From NCBI GenBank assembly GCA_002693085.1, contig NZOB01000028.1:4938-16902 (forward strand): a stretch of 11,965 bases of DNA, in the 5' to 3' direction. Of this stretch, positions 1-7,220 are shown piece after piece. The position numbers and the translations under genes are program-made. The notes beneath the pieces were generated by a model that worked only from the letters and a program-made list of their open reading frames with translations, made no database searches and was not told where the DNA came from. This stretch comes from Flavobacteriaceae bacterium. GTDB lineage: Bacteria > Bacteroidota > Bacteroidia > Flavobacteriales > Flavobacteriaceae. The first letter of the stretch is position 1. Each line of letters begins with the position of its first letter.

Positions 1-1173
1 TGTACAACTGAATCCGGATACACTAAACCTTTTTTAGAAAGATATGTAGATGCTGTGATTAAAGAAATTGATCATGTAGCAAAAAAAATTGATAAAAAAA
101 GAAAAGTTACCCAAGTTCATTGGGGAGGAGGAACTCCTAATGCAATTTCATACAGATATATTGAAAGGATTACTAATAAACTTTATGATGAATTTGAATT
201 TGCTTCCGTTTATGAAATGGCTATTGAATGTAATCCAGCTCATTTAGAATTTAGACATATAGAATTACTGAAAAAGTTTGGTTTTAATCGTATCTCTCTA
301 GGGATTCAAGATTTTAGAAATGATGTATTAGAAGCAATTAACAGAAAACCCTCTAAACATCCTATAGAAAAAATTGTTTCAAAAATAAAAAGCGAAGGCT
401 TTACAGGTACTAATATTGATTTAGTATATGGACTCCCTTTGCAAACAGTTAGTAGTTTTAAAAATACAGTTGAAAGAGCAATTGAATTAAAAACCGAAAG
501 ATTAGTAACCTTTTCATATGCACATGTACCATCTGTTCTCCCTAGACAAAAAATATTAGAAAAAATTGGCTTTCCTAGTTCTAATGATAAAGCTTCTATG
601 TATGAAAATTCATATAAAAAATTTGTAAACTCTGGATATATCTCTATTGGAATGGATCATTATTCTCTTCCAGAAGATGAATTTGCTGTTGCTTTGAAAA
701 ATAAAAATTTACATAGAAATTTTCAAGGATATTGCACAAGAGAAACGACAGGTCAAGTTTATGCATTTGGAGCTTCAGCTATTTCACAATTAAATTCAGC
801 TTACAGTCAAAATATTAAAAATGCTGCACAATATATAAAAGCAATTGAAGCAAATAATTTGGCAATCTTTAGAGGCTATAGTGTAACAAAAGAACAAAAA
901 GTAATAAGAGATGTAATTAATAATTTAATGTGTAATTATTACGTTGACTTTAACAATATTGCTAATAACAATAAAATAAGCATTAATGAATTATATGAAA
1001 TAATAGATTTTTCATATGAAAATTTTGATGATTTTATTGAAGATGGAATCTTAGAAATAGAAAATGAGAAAGTTAATGTATTTGAAAATGGCAGATTATT
1101 TACTAGAAATATTGCTATGAAATTCGACCCATTAGTTAAAAAAAATATTGGAACATATTCAAAAACAATCTAA
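1..1173 (+). CDS. hemN: Oxygen-independent coproporphyrinogen III oxidase HemN, 5' truncated by window edge
   Basis: Radical-SAM enzyme that decarboxylates two propionates of coproporphyrinogen III to give protoporphyrinogen IX without O2 (cytoplasmic, heme pathway). The frame is open from base 1, so the in-frame GTG at 55 is not the start. The first visible residue is a Cys that aligns, from memory, with the last Cys of the CX3CX2CXC cluster motif of E. coli HemN. About 390 residues remain, which matches the rest of that roughly 457-aa family. Visible landmarks are HWGGGTPN (about residues 40-47), EC-NP, ISLGIQDF, TNIDLVYGLP, GMDHYSLPEDE and HRNFQGY. The last two distinguish true HemN from the HemW look-alike. 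The stop overlaps the hemH start by one base (TAATG), implying translational coupling. The three N-terminal cluster cysteines lie outside the window, so catalytic competence is assumed. Confidence 0.93.
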   Translation, partial: CTTESGYTKPFLERYVDAVIKEIDHVAKKIDKKRKVTQVHWGGGTPNAISYRYIERITNKLYDEFEFASVYEMAIECNPAHLEFRHIELLKKFGFNRISLGIQDFRNDVLEAINRKPSKHPIEKIVSKIKSEGFTGTNIDLVYGLPLQTVSSFKNTVERAIELKTERLVTFSYAHVPSVLPRQKILEKIGFPSSNDKASMYENSYKKFVNSGYISIGMDHYSLPEDEFAVALKNKNLHRNFQGYCTRETTGQVYAFGASAISQLNSAYSQNIKNAAQYIKAIEANNLAIFRGYSVTKEQKVIRDVINNLMCNYYVDFNNIANNNKISINELYEIIDFSYENFDDFIEDGILEIENEKVNVFENGRLFTRNIAMKFDPLVKKNIGTYSKTI

Positions 1174-2174
1174 TGAAAGGATTCTTAATGATAAACTTAG
1201 GTTCACCTGATAGCACATCAATTCCTGATGTTAAAAAGTACTTAGACGAATTTTTAATGGACAAAAGAGTTATTGGAAAAAGCTACTGGTTCAGATGGTT
1301 TTTAGTAAAGGTGATAATTCTTAACACTAGACCAAGAAAATCAGCAAAGGCCTATAAAAAGATTTGGTGGAAAGAAGGATCTCCTTTAATTGTATTGTCA
1401 AGAAGATTATTTGAAAAAGTTAAAAAGCTTGTAAAAATTCCTGTTGCTTTAGCTATGAGATATGGTTCTATTAGTATAGTTAAAGGATTAAAGGAGCTAA
1501 ATGATTGTGGTGTAAAAGAAGTGATTGTATTACCATTATACCCTCACTATGCGATGTCATCTTACGAAACAGTAGTTGAAAAAGTAAAGAAAGAAGTTAG
1601 GCTAAATTTTCCTGACTTAAAACTTAAAATTATCAGTCCCTTTTACAATAATAAAAATTATATAAAACTATTAAGCAACAAGATTAGTAAAACCATTAAA
1701 AATATTGAATATGATCATATCTTATTTTCATATCATGGAATTCCTGTTAGTCATTTAAAAATTTCTGATTCTACTAACAAACATTGCTATAAAGTTAAAA
1801 ATTGTTGTTCTGTAAATTCAGAAGCTCACAAAACATGCTACAAACATCAAGTTTTACAAACAACAGAGTTGGTTGTGAAAGAATTAAATATTGATAATAG
1901 TAAATACAGTAATGCATTCCAATCCAGACTTCCCAATGAAGCTTGGCTGAAACCATACACAGATGACGAATTGGTTAGACTAGCAAAAAACGGAATAAAG
2001 AATTTAGTTATTGTAACACCTGCATTTGTCACAGATTGTCTTGAAACATTGGAAGAGATTGCTATGGAAGGAAAAGAAGAATTTTTAGAAGCTGGTGGAG
2101 AAAATTATCATTATGTTCCCTGTTTAAACGATGACGATGATTGGTCAAAATTAATAGCAAGCTGGGCAAAATAA
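1173..2174 (+). CDS. hemH: Ferrochelatase HemH
   Basis: Inserts Fe2+ into protoporphyrin IX to make protoheme, the last step of the pathway begun by the flanking genes. It is 333 aa, a normal bacterial length. The N-terminus MINLGSPDS, the stretch NTRPRKSAKAYKKIWW, and MRYGS at 95-99 are family hallmarks. The likely catalytic residues are His188 in SYHGIP and Glu291 in DCLETLEEI, by analogy with B. subtilis His183 and Glu264. It carries four clustered cysteines (C205, C211, C212, C222) plus C289 and C317. Such cysteines are common in Bacteroidetes ferrochelatases as I recall them, and some microbial ferrochelatases bind [2Fe-2S]. Whether this one does is inference. The start ATG overlaps the hemN stop and hemJ follows after 4 bp. 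No Shine-Dalgarno is visible, consistent with coupled translation. Overall it reads as a Bacteroidetes-type protein. Confidence 0.96.
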   Translation: MKGFLMINLGSPDSTSIPDVKKYLDEFLMDKRVIGKSYWFRWFLVKVIILNTRPRKSAKAYKKIWWKEGSPLIVLSRRLFEKVKKLVKIPVALAMRYGSISIVKGLKELNDCGVKEVIVLPLYPHYAMSSYETVVEKVKKEVRLNFPDLKLKIISPFYNNKNYIKLLSNKISKTIKNIEYDHILFSYHGIPVSHLKISDSTNKHCYKVKNCCSVNSEAHKTCYKHQVLQTTELVVKELNIDNSKYSNAFQSRLPNEAWLKPYTDDELVRLAKNGIKNLVIVTPAFVTDCLETLEEIAMEGKEEFLEAGGENYHYVPCLNDDDDWSKLIASWAK

Positions 2175-2178
2175 AACA

Positions 2179-2715
2179 ATGAGCTATCTAGTATTAAAAA
2201 CCATTCACCTTATAGCAGTCGTTTGTTGGTTTGCAGGTTTGTTCTATATGGGCAGACTATTTATATACCATAAAGAAGCTGAAAAAAAAGAAACATTAGA
2301 AAAAAATATATTACAAAATCAATATAAGATAATGGCCAATAGATTAATGTATATAATAACATGGCCATCTACTATAATTACAAGTTTTTTTGGATTTTAT
2401 ATGCTTTATGAAAACAGTAGTTTAATAAGTTTAAACTGGATGAAGGTTAAATTAGTTTTTGTATTCATATTAATTTCTTACACTTTTATAACACAAGCCT
2501 TGTTAAATCAACTAAATAAACACAAAATAAAGTTTAATGATTTTACACTCAGAATTTGGAATGAAATTGCAACTTTACTACTAATATCTATAATATCCCT
2601 AGCAGTTTTAAAATCATCTATTTCTTGGCTAAATTCAATACTTATTTTTATAGCTATTGGTATAACGCTTATGCTATTAATTAGATTATATAAATTTTTA
2701 TTGAAAAGAAATTAA
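2179..2715 (+). CDS. hemJ: Protoporphyrinogen IX oxidase HemJ (membrane protein)
   Basis: HemJ-type protoporphyrinogen oxidase, an integral membrane protein that converts protoporphyrinogen IX to protoporphyrin IX, the step between HemN and HemH. It is 178 aa with about four hydrophobic helices (roughly 3-25, 52-75, 88-108, 130-170). His10 in KTIHLIAVVCWFAGLFYMGR matches the conserved heme-ligand His described for the cyanobacterial enzyme. Other family blocks are RLFIYH, YIITWPS, WMKVKL and RIWNE. The gene lies 4 bp after hemH, so hemN, hemH and hemJ form one transcription unit covering the last three steps of heme b synthesis. Its TAA stop interlocks with the stop of the opposing HMG-CoA lyase gene (TTAA at 2712-2715). 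A generic CopD-like annotation is possible, but motif and context favour HemJ. Confidence 0.9.
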   Translation: MSYLVLKTIHLIAVVCWFAGLFYMGRLFIYHKEAEKKETLEKNILQNQYKIMANRLMYIITWPSTIITSFFGFYMLYENSSLISLNWMKVKLVFVFILISYTFITQALLNQLNKHKIKFNDFTLRIWNEIATLLLISIISLAVLKSSISWLNSILIFIAIGITLMLLIRLYKFLLKRN

Positions 2716-3569
2716 CTAAAAACTTTTTTTGAAAAGTTATAAGCAGATTCAAAATTAAGTGGATTAATACTTGTAACTAGTCTTTTAGATTCTATAAAGT
2801 TTATAATTTTTTCTGTTGGCAAATTACCCATCAATTTTTCACTAGCCATTGGACAACCGCCAAAACCCTTAATTACGCCATCAAACCTACGGCAACCATT
2901 TTCAAATGCAGAGTTTATTTTACTTAGACCTTCAGAAGGCAAAACATGAAGATGAGCTCCAAACTCTACATCACTATATTGATTAGTTAAAATTTTAAAT
3001 ATCTTACCGATATTATCATTTGTAGCAATACCAATTGTATCGCTTAAAGAAATTATCTTAACACCCATTCCTATTAAAAAAGAAATATAATTCATAACAA
3101 TATCAATGTCCCATGGCTCACCGTATGGATTACCAAACGCCATTGAAAGATAAACAACCAATGATTTAGATTTCTTCTGACATTTATTTATTAAATAATC
3201 TAAAACAAACTTAGAATCTTCAATTGAACGATTTGTATTACGATTTTGAAAGATTTCAGAAATTGAGAAAGGATAACCTAAGTGAGTTATCTTTTCAAAA
3301 CATAAAGCATCATCAGCTCCTCTTTTGTTTGCAACAATAGCCAATAAATTTGTATTGTATTTTGTATCAATTCCATCAATAACCAAACTAGTATCTTTCA
3401 TTTGAGGTATAGCTTTTGGAGACACAAAACTTCCAAAATCGATCGTATGAAAACCTACACTCATCAAAGAATTGATATATCTAATTTTCATTTCGGTTGG
3501 AATAAATTGTTTTATTCCTTGCATTGCATCTCTTGGACATTCAATAATATCAATGTGTTCTTTCGCCAT
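2712..3569 (-). CDS. Hydroxymethylglutaryl-CoA lyase (HMGL-like TIM barrel)
   Basis: Predicted to cleave 3-hydroxy-3-methylglutaryl-CoA to acetoacetate and acetyl-CoA, the terminal step of leucine breakdown. It is 285 aa, close to the usual 290-300. It opens with IIECPRDAMQG, where Arg13-Asp14 match the conserved substrate/metal-site pair. It has SMAFGNPYGEPW in the middle, an H-x-H metal pair (His206, His208), the signature GFGGCPMA with Cys239 as the likely catalytic Cys, and Asn249 in GNLPTE. These blocks match my memory of Bacteroidetes HMG-CoA lyases. The residues after the H-x-H differ from the mitochondrial enzyme, so another acyl-CoA of similar shape cannot be excluded. The start overlaps the stop of the upstream LysE-type gene by one base (TAATG), so the two are probably coupled. 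Confidence 0.85.
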   Translation of the reverse strand: MAKEHIDIIECPRDAMQGIKQFIPTEMKIRYINSLMSVGFHTIDFGSFVSPKAIPQMKDTSLVIDGIDTKYNTNLLAIVANKRGADDALCFEKITHLGYPFSISEIFQNRNTNRSIEDSKFVLDYLINKCQKKSKSLVVYLSMAFGNPYGEPWDIDIVMNYISFLIGMGVKIISLSDTIGIATNDNIGKIFKILTNQYSDVEFGAHLHVLPSEGLSKINSAFENGCRRFDGVIKGFGGCPMASEKLMGNLPTEKIINFIESKRLVTSINPLNFESAYNFSKKVFS

Positions 3570-4168
3570 TAAATCAAAATATATAATGCAATTAATAAAT
3601 AAATAACGGACTGTAAATATTTAAAAAATTTATTGTTAATAAAACCATCGATATAACCTTTAATACTACCAGAAAATAATGAAATTGATACAAAAATAAG
3701 GGTAGCAATAATCCAAAAAATTAATCCTAAAACTAGAAACTGGAGACTGATTTTCATTGAATCATGAAATATAAACCCTGGAAATAGAGCTATAAAAAAT
3801 AAACTAACTTTTGGGTTTAATATATTCATCATTAAACCTGTAAAAAAACTACTTCGAATTGATTTTTTAGTTTGATATTCATTATTCTTTTTAAAAAGTG
3901 TTAGAAAAAACAAAAAAATAAAGAATAAGAAACCAAAATATTTTATAATGTTAGAAAACAACTCATTTGAATTGATAATAGCTGAAATCCCAAAAACAAC
4001 TAACAAAGTATGAAAGAAAAGACCAGATGTCAGACCAAATGACAATTTAACACCTTCACTCTTTCCTTCAGATATGCTTTTAATAAAAACATATAGGATA
4101 TCTGGACCTGGTGAGATGGTCAGAAAAAAAACTGAAAAAATAAATGTAACTATAACATCAATTTGCAT
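3569..4168 (-). CDS. LysE/RhtB-family amino-acid exporter
   Basis: Membrane exporter of the LysE/RhtB superfamily, which moves amino acids or related small metabolites out of the cytoplasm. It is 199 aa with about six hydrophobic segments. The family signature FLTISPGPDILYVF lies near the N-terminus (residues about 15-28), followed by GLTSGLFFHTLLVVFG. Near the middle is GLMMNILNPKVSLFFIALFPGF, another family block. The substrate cannot be read from sequence. It is the first gene of a two-gene - strand unit whose second gene, HMG-CoA lyase, starts inside its stop codon. That makes export of a branched-chain amino-acid-related compound conceivable, though unproven. It diverges from the DUF3050-like gene across 52 bp, which must hold both promoters. 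Confidence 0.88.
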   Translation of the reverse strand: MQIDVIVTFIFSVFFLTISPGPDILYVFIKSISEGKSEGVKLSFGLTSGLFFHTLLVVFGISAIINSNELFSNIIKYFGFLFFIFLFFLTLFKKNNEYQTKKSIRSSFFTGLMMNILNPKVSLFFIALFPGFIFHDSMKISLQFLVLGLIFWIIATLIFVSISLFSGSIKGYIDGFINNKFFKYLQSVIYLLIALYILI

Positions 4169-4220
4169 AATTTTTGTTTCAATCTAGTAATAATTTTTAA
4201 TATAAAATTTACAATTCCAA
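4169..4220. promoter_or_regulatory. Divergent promoter region between the LysE-type and DUF3050-like genes
   Basis: These 52 bases separate two divergent starts and are almost entirely A/T, so they should hold promoters for both. On the + strand, TAATTTTTG at 4168-4176 is one base off the Bacteroidetes -7 consensus TAnnTTTG, but no convincing -33 element was found. No Shine-Dalgarno is present before either ATG. Region called by position, not by a clear motif. Confidence 0.3.
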
Positions 4221-4985
4221 ATGAACAAAATTGACAACTTACTTTCTGAGATTTCTGAAACTAGAAATTCCTTACTTAACCACTCAATTTATGGTAAATT
4301 AAATGATATTAAATCGATATCAAAGTTTATGGAAATTCATGTTTTTGCAGTTTGGGACTTTATGTCACTCGCGAAAGCTCTTCAAAAAAATTTAACCTGT
4401 GTTGAAACTCCATGGTATCCTACAAAAGATAAAGTTTCAAGAAGATTAATTAATGAAATAGTTTTAGGTGAAGAAAGTGATATCGATCAAAACAATAATC
4501 CAGTTAGTCATTTTGAACTGTATGTTGAATCAATGAATAAAATTGGTTCTGACACAAGTAAAATACATCAATTTGTTGATGAAATTATTGAAACTAAATC
4601 TCATACAAAAGCTATTGAAAAATGTTCAATTCCTAATGGTATTAGTGATTTTTTAAATTTTACATTTGAGACGATAGAATCCAACAAACCACATATTATT
4701 GCAAGTGTATTTACTTTTGGAAGAGAAGATTTAATTCCTGATATGTTTATCAATATTGTTAAGACTTTAAATGAAAACAACGAAACAAAAATCGGAGATC
4801 TTCTTTATTATTTGGAAAGACATATTGAAATGGATGGAGATGAGCATGGTCCGATGGCTCTTCAAATGATTTCTGAACTTTGTAAAGATGATGATGAAAA
4901 ATGGAAAGAAGCTACAGCAATGTCTAAAAAAGCTTTAGAAATGAGGATAAAACTATGGGATTACATTGAAAATCACTTAAATTAA
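4221..4985 (+). CDS. DUF3050-like protein, possible heme-oxygenase-fold metalloenzyme
   Basis: Function unknown. The 254-aa soluble protein reads as mostly helical, with no signal peptide or membrane segment. It matches my memory of DUF3050 proteins in the blocks MEIHVFAVWDFMSLAK (residues 37-52), ETPW, SHFELYVESM, VFTFGREDLIPDMF (163-176) and ERHIEMDGDEHGPMA (199-213). The spaced carboxylates and histidines (Glu38, His40, Asp46, Glu169, His201, Asp205, Glu208, His209) are the kind of set that binds iron in heme-oxygenase-like diiron proteins. I recall DUF3050 being grouped with that fold, but this needs checking. It stands alone on the + strand, divergent from the LysE-type gene, and its 3' end overlaps the convergent deacetylase gene by 9 bp. 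A heme-related role is only suggested by the nearby hem operon. Confidence 0.75.
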   Translation: MNKIDNLLSEISETRNSLLNHSIYGKLNDIKSISKFMEIHVFAVWDFMSLAKALQKNLTCVETPWYPTKDKVSRRLINEIVLGEESDIDQNNNPVSHFELYVESMNKIGSDTSKIHQFVDEIIETKSHTKAIEKCSIPNGISDFLNFTFETIESNKPHIIASVFTFGREDLIPDMFINIVKTLNENNETKIGDLLYYLERHIEMDGDEHGPMALQMISELCKDDDEKWKEATAMSKKALEMRIKLWDYIENHLN

Positions 4986-5756
4986 AATATCTCCTATTGA
5001 TTTAATACTTAAAAAATTAATTTTAATTAATCTTGACAATAGTTCATCTAAATATTTAGAACCTATTGGACCCCAGCCCTCATTATCTAGACCATGAAGA
5101 TTTAAAATAAGCCATCCTCCATTAGAATTTAAAAAATCATTTATAGAATTTTCTACAAAGTTGTTACATAATCCTGGGCCATGACTCCATGTTCCGAGTC
5201 TTAATTTAGAATATTTATTGGGTATTTCATTTGAAAAATTTCCATTAAGTACAAGCCAGCCACCAGTTCTTATTGCTTTCACCTTTTTTAAAAGATATTT
5301 ATCTAGACTGTTATTTGAAGCATTGTATGGGTAGTGAAAAACAGAATTTGAAATAGAAAAACCATCTAAATTATCTTCAAAATAATCTAAACATTTATCT
5401 ATGTTTGAAAAAGCTTTGTTGATTGGGATTTCAGTTAAATTTAAATGTTCCCAAGAATGAGGCATAATTTCATGTCCTTTTGATTTAATTTTATTCCAAT
5501 CATCAAAATTCCCAAGTAAATTATTAGGCATCCATTTAGGATCACGATTAAAGGATTTCAAATGACCTGTGGCAATAACATTAATACTGGCCTTCAGGCC
5601 AAAATTCTCAAAAATCGCAGCTGTTTTATATGAAGATTTTTTAAATCCATCATCAAATGTTAAGGTTAAATAATGGGTATAAGCACTATTAAGTAAGTTT
5701 AAATTAACTCCAAAACTAGCAAGTGATGTTAATTTTAAAAAATTTCTTCTAATCAT
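4977..5756 (-). CDS. Exported polysaccharide deacetylase (NodB fold) with twin-arginine signal
   Basis: Predicted carbohydrate esterase family 4-type deacetylase acting on N- or O-acetylated glycan outside the cytoplasm. It is 259 aa. The N-terminus IRRNFLKLTS (Arg3-Arg4) is an excellent twin-arginine motif, followed by a short hydrophobic stretch to about residue 26. The NodB motifs visible are TLTFDDGF (Asp35 catalytic, Asp36 metal), HSWEH (His100 and His104 as metal ligands) and LNLHGL (His221). Motif 3, normally RxPY, is degenerate here (FHYPYN, 140-145), with His replacing Arg. It is last in a - strand unit after two sulfatases (29-bp gap), which suggests work on the same sulfated polysaccharide. 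The altered motif 3 leaves substrate and full activity open. Confidence 0.85.
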   Translation of the reverse strand: MIRRNFLKLTSLASFGVNLNLLNSAYTHYLTLTFDDGFKKSSYKTAAIFENFGLKASINVIATGHLKSFNRDPKWMPNNLLGNFDDWNKIKSKGHEIMPHSWEHLNLTEIPINKAFSNIDKCLDYFEDNLDGFSISNSVFHYPYNASNNSLDKYLLKKVKAIRTGGWLVLNGNFSNEIPNKYSKLRLGTWSHGPGLCNNFVENSINDFLNSNGGWLILNLHGLDNEGWGPIGSKYLDELLSRLIKINFLSIKSIGDILI

Positions 5757-5785
5757 TTATTATATATAAACTAAGGAAAATAAAT

Positions 5786-7210
5786 TTAAAACTCTTTACT
5801 ATTTCTATAATCTAAAACACTCTCAGGAGGCTCAAAACTATTTAGGTGATCAATAGCTATTTTTTTTATTTCTTCTACTTTTTCTGGAAACTTATCTGCA
5901 ATATTATGTTTTTCAGATGGATCAATATTTAGATTGAATAAAAGCGGTTCTTCTAAAACAATTTTTTTATTACTCCCCTTCGGATAATTGTAAGCGCCTT
6001 TAATTATAAAATGAGCTTTATATTCACCATATCGAATTGCATAAATTTCTCTTTCACGATAAAAAATTATTTTATTTCTTTTACTTGGTGCATGATCAAA
6101 TAAAGTTTCTTTAATATTTACACCATCAATTACTCTATCCACCACTTTACTCGAATTAGATAAATCAAGAAATGTTGGAAATAGATCCATTGTAGATCCA
6201 ATTTCATCAATTACACCTGGTTTAATATCACCTCCCCAAAAAATTCCAGGTACTCTATGACCACCTTCCCAAGTCATTCCTTTACCCTCTCTTAACAAAC
6301 CTGCAGATCCACCATGATTTTTATAAGGTAGCCATGGTCCATTATCAGAGCTAAACACAACAATTGTATTTTTATCAAGGTCATTTTTCCTTAGCTCATT
6401 CATAATAATACCTACACCATGATCAATTTCTTCAATAACATCACCATAAAGACCTGCTTTACTCTTACCTATAAAATCATCAGACGCATAAATTGGAATA
6501 TGTGGCATACTATGCGATAAATAAATAAAGAATTTATCATCCTTCATCTCTTTGATTTTTTCAACAACCTTCTCTGAGAATCTTTTTGTTATAGTAGTTT
6601 GATCTACAGGTCTTTCTATTATATCATTATTTTCAATCAAAGGCAAATTGTAATTGTTAGAGTTAATTGGGTTATTTTCATACTGTGGCCAATAATTATT
6701 CCCAGGACAGCAAGTAACTCCATTAATTGCATTCATATCATTTGAATATGGAATTCCATAATAGTAATCAAATCCATTATTAAGGGGTAAATATTTTTGT
6801 TTATGACCTAAATGCCATTTTCCAATTGCAGCTGTTTTATAATTTTGTTCTTTTAGCTTTTCTGCAATAGTAATTTCAGATTCAGGAATTCCATAATCAG
6901 AATTTTCATAGAGAACTCTATATTTTTCTCCTATCATACCATTTCTAATTGGCAACCTTCCTGTCATTAATGCTGCCCTGCTTGGTGTACAAACACTTGA
7001 CGCAGAATAAAATTGAGTCCATTTTTGCCCCTCATAACTCATTCTATCAAGATTTGGAGTTTTGATCGTAGGATGGCCGTATGATCCTATATCACCATAA
7101 CCCATGTCGTCCACAAAAACAATTATAAAATTGAGTTTATTTTCTTCATTAGATTGACTATATGAAATAAGAATAAAGAATATTATAAACAAGAATGTTA
7201 ATTTTTTCAT
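5786..7210 (-). CDS. Exported S1-family arylsulfatase (formylglycine type), arylsulfatase A/GALNS-like
   Basis: Predicted sulfatase that hydrolyses sulfate esters on a polysaccharide in the periplasm or at the cell surface. It is 474 aa with a Sec-type signal peptide (residues 1 to about 20, hydrophobic core then SYSQS). Active-site parts are all visible: VDDMGYGD (Asp34, Asp35 Ca2+ ligands), CTPSRAALMTG with Cys74 as the formylglycine precursor and Arg78, GKWHLGH (Lys131, His133), MPHIP (His237) and SSDNG (Asp289, Asn290). The block GIPYSNDM and the segment GKGMTWEGGHRVP resemble arylsulfatase A/GALNS-like enzymes. It needs conversion of Cys74 by FGE or anSME, and neither is in the window. 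It sits 10 bp after the upstream sulfatase gene and 29 bp before the deacetylase, so is probably co-transcribed. The exact sugar and position of sulfate cannot be read. Confidence 0.93.
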   Translation of the reverse strand: MKKLTFLFIIFFILISYSQSNEENKLNFIIVFVDDMGYGDIGSYGHPTIKTPNLDRMSYEGQKWTQFYSASSVCTPSRAALMTGRLPIRNGMIGEKYRVLYENSDYGIPESEITIAEKLKEQNYKTAAIGKWHLGHKQKYLPLNNGFDYYYGIPYSNDMNAINGVTCCPGNNYWPQYENNPINSNNYNLPLIENNDIIERPVDQTTITKRFSEKVVEKIKEMKDDKFFIYLSHSMPHIPIYASDDFIGKSKAGLYGDVIEEIDHGVGIIMNELRKNDLDKNTIVVFSSDNGPWLPYKNHGGSAGLLREGKGMTWEGGHRVPGIFWGGDIKPGVIDEIGSTMDLFPTFLDLSNSSKVVDRVIDGVNIKETLFDHAPSKRNKIIFYREREIYAIRYGEYKAHFIIKGAYNYPKGSNKKIVLEEPLLFNLNIDPSEKHNIADKFPEKVEEIKKIAIDHLNSFEPPESVLDYRNSKEF

Positions 7211-7220
7211 ATTAATTTTT

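Noticed and set aside
55..57. GTG as start of hemN
   Set aside because: The frame is open to base 1 and the upstream residues match HemN around its last cluster cysteine, so the gene simply enters from outside the window.
1847..2032. 61-codon open frame on the - strand
   Set aside because: It is fully inside ferrochelatase coding sequence that carries the conserved Glu291 block; no independent support.
2721..2738. AACTTTT-TTTG-AAAAGTT inverted repeat as a terminator
   Set aside because: The stem is almost all A/T, lies inside the coding end of the HMG-CoA lyase gene and has no proper T-tract downstream on the + strand; expected by chance in such AT-rich DNA.
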